In this document: in pieces, positions 8,315 to 16,702 of the stretch
Numbering within the stretch: position 1 is the stretch's first letter
How the letters are laid out: the number at the start of each line of letters is the position of its first letter
Origin: CAZBQJ01 sp964494085
GTDB lineage: Bacteria > Patescibacteriota > Gracilibacteria > UBA1369
Direction: 5' to 3'
Assembly (NCBI GenBank): GCA_964494085.1
Contig: CAZBQJ010000003.1
Location: 62,001 to 126,000, forward strand
DNA: 64,000 bases
Translations under genes and position numbers: made by a program
Notes under the pieces: generated by a model
What the model was told of the DNA's origin: nothing
What the model saw: only the letters and a program-made list of their open reading frames with translations
The model's database searches: none

Positions 8315-8944
8315 TCAATCCAACCACTCACACTCTAATTCACCGGGGGTTTTTTCTTTCTTGAATAGGTTATAGGCAATTATTATTGTGATAATTGCGG
8401 CTAACATCATTAAGATATTTTTGAAATCCTGAATTATCAGCTGCAGTAAGGGTAAATTGTTTCCCACTAAAAATCCCAATAAAGCGAAAATCAGAGACCA
8501 GCCGGTCGCTCCCAACAAATTATAGAACGAGAAAGTTGTGTAAGGAACTTTGAAGAAACCGGCAAAGATCGCTACATAGGTACGGAAAACCGGTAAAAGC
8601 CTACCTAGAAAGATAGTCTTATTACCATGAATTTTGAAAAATCTCTCGATTTTACTGATTTTCTCCGGACGAAAAGCCCGCATATGCTCAATTTTCCGCA
8701 AAACCTTTAATCCATATTTTCTTCCCAGGAAATAGCCTACATTGTAGCCTAAAAACGCCGCTAAAGTAGCTACCAGGATCACCGTCGACAGATTCAAGTA
8801 ACCGAGCGAAGCGGCCACTCCGGCCATTACCAAAATTATCTCTCCGGGCAGGGGAATCCCGGTAGCCTCACCTAAAATCACCAGTCCGATCACCAAATAC
8901 CCGTATTCCCGAACTAACTCTATATAAAAATTCAAGTTCTCCAT
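8315..8944 (-). CDS. DedA-family membrane protein
   Basis: This 209-residue polytopic membrane protein belongs to the DedA/SNARE-associated family, whose members act in lipid carrier recycling and membrane homeostasis. Family features seen are GEATGIPLPGEIIL near residue 25, the GYNVGYFLGRKYG segment and the signature FLGRLLPVFRTYVAIFAG at about residues 113-130. Four to five hydrophobic segments are visible. The short C-terminal tail is acidic. Exact cargo is not predictable. Confidence 0.9.
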   Translation of the reverse strand: MENLNFYIELVREYGYLVIGLVILGEATGIPLPGEIILVMAGVAASLGYLNLSTVILVATLAAFLGYNVGYFLGRKYGLKVLRKIEHMRAFRPEKISKIERFFKIHGNKTIFLGRLLPVFRTYVAIFAGFFKVPYTTFSFYNLLGATGWSLIFALLGFLVGNNLPLLQLIIQDFKNILMMLAAIITIIIAYNLFKKEKTPGELECEWLD

Positions 8945-8960
8945 TCAGCAATTATGATTT

Positions 8961-9034
8961 TGGCAGGGCCAGTAGGAATCGAACCCACGTTAACGGTTTT
9001 GGAGACCGCTGTATTGCCACTATACGATGACCCT
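8961..9034 (-). tRNA. tRNA-Trp(CCA)
   Basis: The minus strand gives a 74-nt cloverleaf with acceptor AGGGTCA/TGGCCCT, anticodon loop CTCCAAA (CCA), T loop TTCGATT, discriminator G and an encoded CCA. It lies between the DedA and rpsT genes, both on the same strand. Confidence 0.95.
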
Positions 9035-9084
9035 CTATTTTCCGGTAGACTTTTGATCGTTACTGCTTAGCCGTAAAAAGCTAC

Positions 9085-9121
9085 ACAAAAAAGGCCTGGA
9101 AATCAAATGATTTCCAGGCCT
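9085..9121 (-). terminator. Terminator of rpsT
   Basis: The inverted repeat AGGCCTGGAAATCA with its complement forms a long perfect stem around a very short loop at 9092-9121. On the minus strand it is followed by CTTTTTTGTG. It lies 14 bp past the rpsT stop. Confidence 0.9.
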
Positions 9122-9134
9122 CAACTTGAAATTA

Positions 9135-9473
9135 TTATTTCTTCTTTTTCTTATTGGTTATTTTCTTCTTTTTGGAAGCTCTCTTCACGGTTGCAGTAGC
9201 TTTCAATTCTCCTTTACTTGCCTTGTCTACCATAATAGCCATTCGAGACTTCTTTCTGGCAGCATTGTTTTTATGAATAATGTTCTTCTTGGCGGCAGTA
9301 TCGATAACAGAATAAACCTCGGCCAGAATCGCTTTAGCCTTTTCAGGGTCAGTCTTCGCTAAAAGCATAATTTTCTTGATTTCAGTTTTCAAACGTGACT
9401 TGTAAGGCTTTCTTCTTTCTAATCGGGCCTCAGACTGTCTCATAGCCTTCTTGGCTGAAGATGTTATTGGCAT
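9135..9473 (-). CDS. rpsT: 30S ribosomal protein S20
   Basis: The 112-residue, very Lys/Arg-rich protein matches S20: MPITSSAKKAMRQSEARLERR at the N-terminus, then the helical bundle with the AKKNIIHKNNAARKKSRM segment (residues about 60-80). S20 binds 16S rRNA early in small-subunit assembly. The C-terminus is extended by a Lys-rich tail (KKKKITNKKKKK), longer than in typical S20. It is a single-gene unit with a clear promoter and terminator. Confidence 0.95.
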   Translation of the reverse strand: MPITSSAKKAMRQSEARLERRKPYKSRLKTEIKKIMLLAKTDPEKAKAILAEVYSVIDTAAKKNIIHKNNAARKKSRMAIMVDKASKGELKATATVKRASKKKKITNKKKKK

Positions 9474-9507
9474 GTCGTCTAATAAAATAGTTAAAATTCG
9501 CCTTGCT

Positions 9508-9536
9508 ATATAATCAAAACTTTAGCGGCCTGTCAA
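9508..9536 (-). promoter_or_regulatory. Promoter of rpsT
   Basis: On the minus strand TTGACA (9531-9536), 17 bp and TTATAT (9508-9513). The predicted start is about 28 bases before the rpsT ATG. Confidence 0.75.
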
Positions 9537-9594
9537 TCAAATCACCACTTCAACCGTATGGCTGGTTTAACTTATTGATTATCCCAGAAAATAC

Positions 9595-9622
9595 TTGACA
9601 GTCATAGAAAATGTGCTAAGAT
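9595..9622 (+). promoter_or_regulatory. Promoter of the S-layer-like gene
   Basis: TTGACA (9595-9600), 16 bp, then TAAGAT (9617-9622) preceded by TGC, an extended -10. A transcript would start near 9629 and carry about 200 nt of leader before the ATG at 9830. A second, weaker candidate (TTGTAA at 9763-9768 with CATTAT 17 bp on) lies nearer the gene. Confidence 0.55.
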
Positions 9623-9628
9623 TCAAGT

Positions 9629-9829
9629 CTTAACCTAGTGTAAGTTCGAGGGAAATTCCCTGGAATAAGCCAACATCTTGCGCACTTGGTCAGGACTTTG
9701 ACAGATCGGTAAGTAATCCCAGACAATTTTCTCTTATCCTTTTCAAGTTTTGTTTTGGCCAGTTGTAATAGACTTGTCAGAAATACATTATATTAATTGT
9801 AAATTTTACCAATCATTACACTAAATCCT
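9629..9829 (+). promoter_or_regulatory. Long untranslated leader of the S-layer-like gene
   Basis: The roughly 355-bp gap between rpsT and the S-layer-like gene holds two divergent promoters and this leader of about 200 nt. It contains a small hairpin (AGGGA/TCCCT near 9650-9661) but no riboswitch class I recognise and no open frame of note. Long leaders that stabilise the mRNA are common for S-layer genes in other bacteria; that role here is inference. Confidence 0.4.
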
Positions 9830-12457
9830 ATGAAAAATACTCTTCGCCAAGGCTTTGCGAAGAAAGCAATACTGTTCGCCTTCTTGATTGGCGCAGTAAT
9901 GCCTTCCGCTCTCGCCTATGTAGATGGAGGCTATCCGCTCGGTACAGCTCCGGCTGACCAGGTAGCTGCAGTCTCTCCATCCGTTCAGAATCTGAACGTC
10001 ACTACTGCAACCGGTTCTGCCACCGTATCTTTTAGTCTGAACACCAATGCGACTACAACCGTTTGGATCAAAGACTCAGCCGATACAATCGTTAGAACTT
10101 TAGCATTTGATAATAACCTCTCCGGATCTACGCCTTACACTTACAGTTGGAATGGCGCGGACAACAGTGGTTCACCTGTTGCTTCGGGTAATTATAAAGC
10201 TCAAGTCGTCGCTTATAACAGTGTCTCTTCTGACATTGAAAGCTTCTCCTTTGTCTTTACCGCCAATGGCGGCAGTGGAATTACTGCTCCGGCAGTTTCT
10301 CTTTCTGTTTATCCGGTTTCTTTTGATCCAACTCAAGGTCAGTCTACAACCGTTTCTTATACCCTCAACACTCAGGCCAGCCTCAGTGTCCTGGTTAAAT
10401 TAAATGGTTCTGTAATTCGCACCTTGCGTGCTCAATCTCTACAAAATAGCGGTTCCTACACACTCGTATGGGATGGCAAAAGCGACGCCTCTACAGTGAT
10501 GGCTCCAAATACTTTTGTAGTAGAAGCCTATGCTAATAATACAGCAGGTACAGATACTAAATCCGCCACAGTTTCTATCGTCAAAAACGACGGTGGTATC
10601 ACCGCTCCTCAGCTCAGCGCAGTTTCTGCTTCCCCAACTCCTTTTGATCCAAACTCACAAAACACTAATGTGTACTTCACTTTAGACAAAGCGGCTACAG
10701 TCAGTGTAAATGTTCAGAATGGTTCAACTATTGTCAAAAATCTTGTTAATGGAGCATCTCTGTCCGCTGGCAGCTATTTCTATCAATGGAATGGCCGCGA
10801 CACTAACGGTAATCTGGTTAATGATGGCACATACACTGCTACTATCTCAGCCTCCAACTCAGCCGGTTCCGACTCTGCGACAACCAATGTTCAGGTCGAC
10901 ACCAATGGCAGTGGCGGCAATTCCTGTAACATTGTTAGCTCCAGTTATGTCAATCCTTCTTCCTTCAATCCTAACAATCAGAGTGCTGTAGTTTACTACA
11001 ACCTCTCTCGTTCAGCCGCAGTTTCAGTCCGCATCAAAACTGGTGCAAATACTACTGTCAAAACACTTTTAAGCAGCTCTAACCAGGGTTCTGGTTCTCA
11101 GAGTTTAGCTTGGAACGGTCGCGACAATAGTGGAAATACCGTAGCTCAAGGTTCTTATACCTATGAAATTACCGCTACTGCTAGTGGCTGTAATTCAGAG
11201 ACTACCGGTGAAACTGTTACTGTTATCAACAGTGGTGGAGGTTACCAGGATGACTGGGCTTCTACTAACGAAGATCTGATCAAAAATCTTTATGTACAAC
11301 ATGAAGTTTTCAATCCTAACCATGGGGAGAAATCTACTGTAGTATTTGATCTTACTCATAGCGCCCGTCTGATCGTTCAGGTCCTCGATGGTCGTACTAT
11401 CGTCCGCACACTACGTGATGTCGGTAACCAATCATCCGGAACTTATTCTTACTCATGGGATGGCCGTGACACTTTCGGCAACACTATGAGAGACGCAGTC
11501 TATACTTATAGAGTGATGGCTGACGACGGAAATGACACTGACACAGATCGTGCTTTAACTGAAGTTGATACCGACGGTATTATCATCGGTTTCCCAACAG
11601 CCAATCGTTGTGCCGGCTTCGTCGACGTATCAGTGAATTCTCCTTTCTGTAAGGCCATTCAATTGATGTCCACCAAGCGTATCTTTGAAGGTTATCCCGA
11701 TGGTACATTCAGACCTTACGAGCCTATCAATCGTGCCGAAACAGCCAAAGTGGTAGTTCTCGCTCTCGGTTATGATGTCACTACCGGTGGATATTTCGGT
11801 AAGCAGTACAGCGATACTGTCGCCGGAGCATGGTATGCACCATATCTTGATGTAGCTCGAAAATATAATATTGCTACTGGTTATCCAGATGGTTCATTCC
11901 GTCCGGCTAGTACCATCAATAGAGTTGAATTGCTCAGAGTCTTCCTCGAAGCAAATCACCTCAGCCTCTCAAGCTGCAGTCCTCAACCATTTGATGACAC
12001 TCCAATCAATCAGGATACCAACTGGTATATGAAGTATGCTTGCTATGCTAAACACAATGCTTTGATGAGCAGCCAAAATAGTAACAACCTCTTCCCGGCT
12101 CAAGCTATGAATAGAGGAGATGTAGCCAATTTGTTCTATGATTTTGAACAAAAAGGTCTCTACAGTAACTATGATGGTAATGGTTCAGCTGCTTGTGTAG
12201 CAACCGATACTTATGGCAACTGCGTACAATACGCAAATAACGCCTATAACAACTACAATAACCAGACTTGTCAGTATTATGACAGTCGTGGTATCTGCAC
12301 TCAATATTCTAGCAGCACAAGTGGGGATCGCTACTGCGAATCTCGCAACAGCTCTGGAAATTGTATCCGCTGGTCAAATGACAACACTGGTTACAGTAAT
12401 AGCTCAAATGGCTACTATACTTACCAAAATGGTCAATATATCTGGGTTGCTTACTAA
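9830..12457 (+). CDS. Probable S-layer protein: FlgD-like Ig repeats plus SLH domains
   Basis: The 875-residue exported protein starts with a signal peptide (residues 1-29, ending PSALA). Five FlgD-like beta repeats of about 100 residues follow (about 45-580). Each carries a conserved hairpin ending in YSWNGADNSG, YQWNGRDTNG or SYSWDGRDTFG and a PxxFxP start. Three S-layer-homology domains lie at about 590-775, two with the core EGYPDGTFRP or TGYPDGSFRP; the third is degenerate. SLH domains usually hold proteins to cell-wall polymers. The Asn/Tyr/Ser-rich tail contains three C-x8-C units. The long leader and single-gene terminator suit an abundant surface protein. Confidence 0.88.
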   Translation: MKNTLRQGFAKKAILFAFLIGAVMPSALAYVDGGYPLGTAPADQVAAVSPSVQNLNVTTATGSATVSFSLNTNATTTVWIKDSADTIVRTLAFDNNLSGSTPYTYSWNGADNSGSPVASGNYKAQVVAYNSVSSDIESFSFVFTANGGSGITAPAVSLSVYPVSFDPTQGQSTTVSYTLNTQASLSVLVKLNGSVIRTLRAQSLQNSGSYTLVWDGKSDASTVMAPNTFVVEAYANNTAGTDTKSATVSIVKNDGGITAPQLSAVSASPTPFDPNSQNTNVYFTLDKAATVSVNVQNGSTIVKNLVNGASLSAGSYFYQWNGRDTNGNLVNDGTYTATISASNSAGSDSATTNVQVDTNGSGGNSCNIVSSSYVNPSSFNPNNQSAVVYYNLSRSAAVSVRIKTGANTTVKTLLSSSNQGSGSQSLAWNGRDNSGNTVAQGSYTYEITATASGCNSETTGETVTVINSGGGYQDDWASTNEDLIKNLYVQHEVFNPNHGEKSTVVFDLTHSARLIVQVLDGRTIVRTLRDVGNQSSGTYSYSWDGRDTFGNTMRDAVYTYRVMADDGNDTDTDRALTEVDTDGIIIGFPTANRCAGFVDVSVNSPFCKAIQLMSTKRIFEGYPDGTFRPYEPINRAETAKVVVLALGYDVTTGGYFGKQYSDTVAGAWYAPYLDVARKYNIATGYPDGSFRPASTINRVELLRVFLEANHLSLSSCSPQPFDDTPINQDTNWYMKYACYAKHNALMSSQNSNNLFPAQAMNRGDVANLFYDFEQKGLYSNYDGNGSAACVATDTYGNCVQYANNAYNNYNNQTCQYYDSRGICTQYSSSTSGDRYCESRNSSGNCIRWSNDNTGYSNSSNGYYTYQNGQYIWVAY

Positions 12458-12469
12458 GATCTAAACAAT

Positions 12470-12508
12470 AAAAAGCCCTCTTCCTTTACAGGAACGGGGG
12501 CTTTTTGT
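12470..12508 (+). terminator. Terminator of the S-layer-like gene
   Basis: A stem of AAAAAGCCC with GGGCTTTTT, extended inside by TTCC/GGAA, and a trailing T tract. It begins 13 bp after the stop codon. Confidence 0.85.
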
Positions 12509-12542
12509 TATATTCAAAGAGGTACAAGTTAACAAAAATCAA

Positions 12543-12938
12543 ATGTCTAGAAACGGTAAATTCTTATTTGGGGCTTTAGTGGGAGCTATCTTTGGCTTAG
12601 CATTTGCTCCGAAAAAGGGTAGTGAATTACGCCAGGAATTGAAATCAGAATTGGATAAAGGAGGACACGGTGGAAAAACCCTTCAGAAAAATGTCACCGT
12701 CATGGGTGAAGATATTGCTACTACAGCACAGGAAGTTTACCATGATCCAAAGGTCCAAAAGCAGATCAAAATCGGCCAAAAGGAAGCCGGTAAAATCATT
12801 GATAAAGCTAAGGAGAATATTCAGAAAGAAGCTGTTAAAGCTTTTGACACGCTCAAGAAATCCTCAACCAAGGCAAGGAAGCCTGCGGCGTCCAAAACAA
12901 CAGCCAAAACTAAAAAGGGTAAATCTGCCCGTAAGTAG
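12543..12938 (+). CDS. YtxH-like protein
   Basis: This 131-residue protein has the YtxH pattern: a short Gly/Ala-rich hydrophobic N-terminal segment (FLFGALVGAIFGLAFAP) followed at once by KKGSELRQELKSEL, then a long amphipathic helical region and a Lys/Ala-rich tail (residues about 105-131). YtxH proteins are small membrane-linked proteins, general-stress associated in Bacillus. The basic tail could bind nucleic acid or acidic polymers; that is inference. Confidence 0.75.
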   Translation: MSRNGKFLFGALVGAIFGLAFAPKKGSELRQELKSELDKGGHGGKTLQKNVTVMGEDIATTAQEVYHDPKVQKQIKIGQKEAGKIIDKAKENIQKEAVKAFDTLKKSSTKARKPAASKTTAKTKKGKSARK

Positions 12939-12952
12939 CCAAAGCTTACTGA

Positions 12953-13918
12953 TTAAACTTGATACACCACGAAACTAGAAGCCAAAAGCCCATCTTTTGG
13001 TTTGACAGTCATTTCCAGTCGGTAGATTCTCTCGATCTCCCGAAACACTTCTGTTACATCTACTTGCCCTTTTTTTCTTTTGTTGGATTTCAATAAACCC
13101 AGTATCTGATTTGCTAGGGCAGACTCATAATAGTCACTGGAGACATCAATGGAATTAGTGGTATTCATCATCAGGGCGTCCAAAATCTTCTTTGAAGCCA
13201 CCAGAATTACATCACCCTTTTCCAGTTTCAGGTTTTCTACCTGGCTGGCATCGACAATTGTGTCTTTCATTTTAGGTTTGCCATCGAGTCCGGAAATCAT
13301 CTCACTTCTGAGCATAAAGCATCTCTGTCCATTACCGGAAGTAAGTGTATTCAGTCGGTTGGTGGCAGTATCTAAATCAAAGCGCAGCTCATCCAGCATT
13401 CCCGGCTTCAAGTTTATCTCATGGGCAGTTTCCCCACTCAATTTTGCTTTCGCTCTACCAATTATCAAGTCCTTCAGCTTGTCACGGTTTAGACCGGAAG
13501 GGGAATTGACCTCTAAGGCTGTTATCCGTAAATGATTATCTTTGAAAGTGACTCTTGGTAAACCCATCATCATTCTTTTGTCATCAGAAGGGGCTTTAAA
13601 GTCACTGTTGGAAAAAACTCCTATTAACAAAGGTCGATCTTTGATATCAATTATTCGTTTGGAAGATCCGGCCTCTATAGAATTTAAAAAAAACTTCCGC
13701 TCTTCGGGATTGACTGTACCGGGGGTAACCGCTAGTCGAGAAGCCTTTCCAACCTTACCGCCAATCTCCTCAGTCAATAAAGCAGGATCAGAAAGATACT
13801 TAATTGTATCAACACTACCCTTGGTTGATTCCGGGTTTTGTTTTTCCATGATGCTCTTTAATTCCTTTTCGTCTGGGCTGTCACCCAAACCTAGTAGAGT
13901 TTTCCTTGGTGATCGCAT
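12953..13918 (-). CDS. Hypothetical protein (321 aa), weak PP2C-like segment
   Basis: I do not recognise the family. No signal peptide or membrane segment is seen. Residues about 220-255 contain KLEKGDVILVASKKILDAL, which resembles the GDxLLLxSDGLxD strand-turn of PP2C phosphatases, but the metal-binding Asp residues of that family are not evident, so this is only a hint. The gene has its own promoter (13945-13972) and converges with the YtxH-like gene. Confidence 0.65.
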   Translation of the reverse strand: MRSPRKTLLGLGDSPDEKELKSIMEKQNPESTKGSVDTIKYLSDPALLTEEIGGKVGKASRLAVTPGTVNPEERKFFLNSIEAGSSKRIIDIKDRPLLIGVFSNSDFKAPSDDKRMMMGLPRVTFKDNHLRITALEVNSPSGLNRDKLKDLIIGRAKAKLSGETAHEINLKPGMLDELRFDLDTATNRLNTLTSGNGQRCFMLRSEMISGLDGKPKMKDTIVDASQVENLKLEKGDVILVASKKILDALMMNTTNSIDVSSDYYESALANQILGLLKSNKRKKGQVDVTEVFREIERIYRLEMTVKPKDGLLASSFVVYQV

Positions 13919-13944
13919 AAATAAAGCAAAAAGGTAATCATCTA

Positions 13945-13972
13945 ATTATACCATACACAAGTAATAATGCAA
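13945..13972 (-). promoter_or_regulatory. Promoter of the 12953-13918 gene
   Basis: On the minus strand TTGCAT (13967-13972), 16 bp and a consensus TATAAT (13945-13950). The predicted start is about 20 bases before the ATG. Confidence 0.65.
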
Positions 13973-13994
13973 TTTTAGCCCCTTCATTACAATG

Positions 13995-14501
13995 CTATTT
14001 GCTTTCTATAATAGATCTAATTCTTCTGCCAAAACCGCTTTGTCCCACATCAAAAGAGGTCTTATTTTGGCTTTTTTCACCATTAATTACCTTCAAGGCA
14101 TAACGCTTTGCCCAGAAATCTAGTCGAGTCGGTTGATAGGGGAGTTTGGTTAAGGCCAATTCTGCCTCAGGCTGCGCTTTACATTCCATTACCACCAAGT
14201 AAACCTGCATCATAAAATAATTAACCAATCGATGCTTGTGCTCCATATTCTCACTTTGGTGGTTCAGCAGATCTGAAAAATATGGCCAATTCCTACTCAT
14301 GAATTTATTGTATTGATTCTCTGGCTTGGTCTGCGGATAATTTAGGCAGCTTTGCCACGTTCCAGCCAGATTCGCCGTGCTTAATTGTTCTAGTAAATGT
14401 AGTACTAACTCGGTGTTTTCTCGAGCATATTCCTCCACCCTGTTACCTGATCCCGGTTGGGAATTGTTTACTACTAGTCGTAAATGGCTTGGCCTAGGCA
14501 T
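13995..14501 (-). CDS. Hypothetical protein (168 aa)
   Basis: Not recognised. It is a mostly helical-looking soluble protein without a signal peptide. Notable segments are YARENTELVLHLLEQLS near residues 25-41, a central MSRNWPYFSDLL and a basic C-terminus (GFGRRIRSIIESK). A good promoter precedes it. Nothing around it suggests a role. Confidence 0.65.
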   Translation of the reverse strand: MPRPSHLRLVVNNSQPGSGNRVEEYARENTELVLHLLEQLSTANLAGTWQSCLNYPQTKPENQYNKFMSRNWPYFSDLLNHQSENMEHKHRLVNYFMMQVYLVVMECKAQPEAELALTKLPYQPTRLDFWAKRYALKVINGEKSQNKTSFDVGQSGFGRRIRSIIESK

Positions 14502-14526
14502 AAAATACTAGTTAGATTTAGATGAC

Positions 14527-14554
14527 ATTGTAAACCTCACCCTGAAAAAGTCAA
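14527..14554 (-). promoter_or_regulatory. Promoter of the 13995-14501 gene
   Basis: On the minus strand TTGACT (14549-14554), 16 bp and TACAAT (14527-14532), with a short leader to the ATG at 14501. Confidence 0.6.
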
Positions 14555-14600
14555 ACTTACTCTACAATCTTCAGATTAACCCTTGCTGAAATAAATCTAT

Positions 14601-15494
14601 TTAAATTGTTCTGGGATTGATCGCTGCCTTTAAAAGGTTCTCCATCAGGCAGGCTACTGTCAACTTCCCCACTCCTCCGGGAACCGGGGAGATAAAGCTG
14701 GCCTTCGCTTTGACTCTCTCAAAATCCACATCACCACTGATCTTTCCAGTTGCGTTTCCCGAAATGCCAACATCCACTACGACAGCCCCTTTTTTAACCA
14801 TATCATCAGTAATCATTCGAGCTTTTCCGGCTGCTACCACCAGAATATCAGCCTGGCGGGTAAGCTCAGCCAGGTTTTTAGTTTTACTGTTACAGACGGT
14901 CACAGTCGCTTTACGGTTCATCAACATTAACGCAATGGCCTTTCCGGCCACAATACCGGAACCAACTATCACCACTCTTTGTCCTTCGATCGGAATATGA
15001 TAATAATTCAGCATTTTCACCACTCCATTAGCCGTACAAGGCGGGTAATGTTCAAAGTCGATGCCCAAGGCAGTTTCTCCATAACTGAGCGGATGTAGTC
15101 CATCAACGTCCTTTCTAGGGTCAATGGTGATCAAGACTCTCGACCGATCAATTCCCGCGGGTAACGGCATTTGCACGATTATTCCATCTACTGCACTATC
15201 GTTATTATATTTCCGTATAACTTCGCCCACCTTTTTCCAGTCATAATTCTCGATATTCTGATGATGGTCCAGGACACATTCAAACCCCAATTCTTCACAG
15301 GCTTTAATCTTTTGGCGGATGTAAATCAGGCTGGCTTCATTTGAGCCGATCAAAACGATCACCAGCTTGGGCGGTCTGGTCAATTTGCCATTCTCTTTGG
15401 CTATCAGAAAACCCTCTTTGATCTTTTCATAAACAGCGGCGGCCACTACTTTGCCATCCATAATTTGCGCGGTTTTGTCTAATTCTATGTTCAT
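14601..15494 (-). CDS. folD: Bifunctional methylenetetrahydrofolate dehydrogenase / methenyltetrahydrofolate cyclohydrolase
   Basis: The 297-residue FolD interconverts 5,10-methylene- and 10-formyl-tetrahydrofolate with NADP. Family motifs are the catalytic-Lys region SLIYIRQKIKACEELG (residues about 54-70), VQMPLP (about 110), DVDGLHPLSYG (about 129-139), the nucleotide-binding GSGIVAGKAIALML (about 178) and the closing SPVPGGVGKLTVACLMENL. Its ATG overlaps the stop of the tmk-like gene. Together with dut it forms a thymidylate-supply operon: methylene-tetrahydrofolate is the methyl donor for dTMP synthesis. Confidence 0.96.
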   Translation of the reverse strand: MNIELDKTAQIMDGKVVAAAVYEKIKEGFLIAKENGKLTRPPKLVIVLIGSNEASLIYIRQKIKACEELGFECVLDHHQNIENYDWKKVGEVIRKYNNDSAVDGIIVQMPLPAGIDRSRVLITIDPRKDVDGLHPLSYGETALGIDFEHYPPCTANGVVKMLNYYHIPIEGQRVVIVGSGIVAGKAIALMLMNRKATVTVCNSKTKNLAELTRQADILVVAAGKARMITDDMVKKGAVVVDVGISGNATGKISGDVDFERVKAKASFISPVPGGVGKLTVACLMENLLKAAINPRTI

Positions 15495-16093
15495 TAATTA
15501 TTTTTCAGGAATTGATGAACTTTTTCCCAGATTTCGTCTGAAGTTTCACCGATTGAATGTTTAACATTAATCTTTTCCCAGTTAAATTTTACGGCCAAAT
15601 TATCATAAATAAATTGGCAAGCTTCGACCAAATCATCATTGTTTTCATGAATATGATTGGCTTCGCGAGCCTGGATATTGCGTCGCCCCTTTAGGTAAAT
15701 AGCCAAATCTTCTTTCATCAAATATTTATTCATTTCCATCAACCAATCCAGGCTCGCTCCTTTGGCACTGCCCCAGGCCAGGCCGGTGGCAGTGTAATCC
15801 TCAGCAATCACTATTTTCCCTTCCAGCAACATTTGCTTTAGCTCCGGCTCGAATTGATAACGATTGATGGTGTACCACATTTGTAATTCATCTTCGCTGA
15901 TGGCTTGTTTTCCGCCTGAATTGCGTAAAACATTATTGATGTAAACGCCAGATGGTTCAACACTATAAACCGGATATTTCAAATAAACCGCGTCAAAGCC
16001 ATGCTTTTTCAGGTTCTCCAATAAAATTTTACATTGAGTGGATTTCCCAATGTTATTAATCCCATAAATAGTAATAAATTTCCCCTTTTTCAT
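15494..16093 (-). CDS. tmk: Thymidylate-kinase-like P-loop kinase
   Basis: The 199-residue protein has the dTMP kinase layout: P-loop YGINNIGKSTQ (residues about 10-20; the usual form is GxDGxGKST), substrate region VYLKYPVY, and EDYTATGLAWG (about 97-107), equivalent to the DRYxxSxxAYQ motif but with Glu-Asp for Asp-Arg. A lid-like basic KGRRNIQAREANHIHEN segment follows. Its position between dut and folD supports a role in dTMP to dTDP phosphorylation. The altered motifs could mean a different nucleotide preference. Confidence 0.8.
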   Translation of the reverse strand: MKKGKFITIYGINNIGKSTQCKILLENLKKHGFDAVYLKYPVYSVEPSGVYINNVLRNSGGKQAISEDELQMWYTINRYQFEPELKQMLLEGKIVIAEDYTATGLAWGSAKGASLDWLMEMNKYLMKEDLAIYLKGRRNIQAREANHIHENNDDLVEACQFIYDNLAVKFNWEKINVKHSIGETSDEIWEKVHQFLKNN

Positions 16094-16120
16094 AATTGTT
16101 TAAATAAATAGTACGGCCAT

Positions 16121-16573
16121 TTAGTCAGTCGAGCCAAATCCTCCTCTAGTTTCAGCTTCAATATGTTCAACTTCTTCAAATTCAAACCGGTCGATCCGGA
16201 CAAATACTCCCTGAGCAATCCGGGCTCCCCGTTCAATGGTTACCGGTTGTTCCGTAAAATTATAAACCAGGACTTTCAACTCATCTTCCGGTCCATGATA
16301 ATCCAGATCTATGATTCCAAAGCCATGGGGAGTACTCAGACCACGCTTATTTGGCGTACTGCTTCGTGAAGCTAGACATAACATATAACCTTCCGGAACT
16401 TTTACTATGACATTTCCTGGTATTAAGCCCGTTTGATTTGCTTCAATCACAGTATCCTCTCTGATCACCAGATCAAAAGCCACCGCCCCTTTTGTTTCAT
16501 ACTTGGGCAAAGGCAAATCTTTATCAATCCTTTTAATCAATACTTTCTCCATTGGCAATGTTACATTGGCCAT
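16121..16573 (-). CDS. dut: dUTP diphosphatase (trimeric dUTPase)
   Basis: The 150-residue protein hydrolyses dUTP to dUMP and pyrophosphate, keeping uracil out of DNA and feeding dTMP synthesis. All five dUTPase motifs can be read in modified form: GAVAFDL (about 29), LASRSSTP (67), GIIDLDYHGPEDELKV (86, the catalytic Asp region), ERGARIAQGVF (114) and the C-terminal GGFGSTD, which closes over the active site. It is the first gene of the dut-tmk-folD operon, with a 27-bp gap to the next gene. Confidence 0.93.
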   Translation of the reverse strand: MANVTLPMEKVLIKRIDKDLPLPKYETKGAVAFDLVIREDTVIEANQTGLIPGNVIVKVPEGYMLCLASRSSTPNKRGLSTPHGFGIIDLDYHGPEDELKVLVYNFTEQPVTIERGARIAQGVFVRIDRFEFEEVEHIEAETRGGFGSTD

Positions 16574-16645
16574 AATTTAGCCCCTGGTCAGTGATTTTCC
16601 AAGTCCTAAAATGCATTTTGATTTGCCAATTAAAGTGAAGCTTGG

Positions 16646-16675
16646 TTACCATATGAAATATCAACTGCCGATAAT
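16646..16675 (+). promoter_or_regulatory. Possible promoter of the DUF1385 gene
   Basis: TTACCA (16646-16651), 18 bp and GATAAT (16670-16675), about 28 bases before the ATG at 16703. The boxes are moderate matches only. Confidence 0.35.
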
Positions 16676-16702
16676 ACGGTCTTTACAGAATTTTTACGCG
16701 AC

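Noticed and set aside
11969..12151. Minus-strand and alternate-frame open reading frames inside the S-layer, PKD and ATP-synthase genes.
   Set aside because: They are antisense or out-of-frame shadows of clearly coding genes with signature domains.
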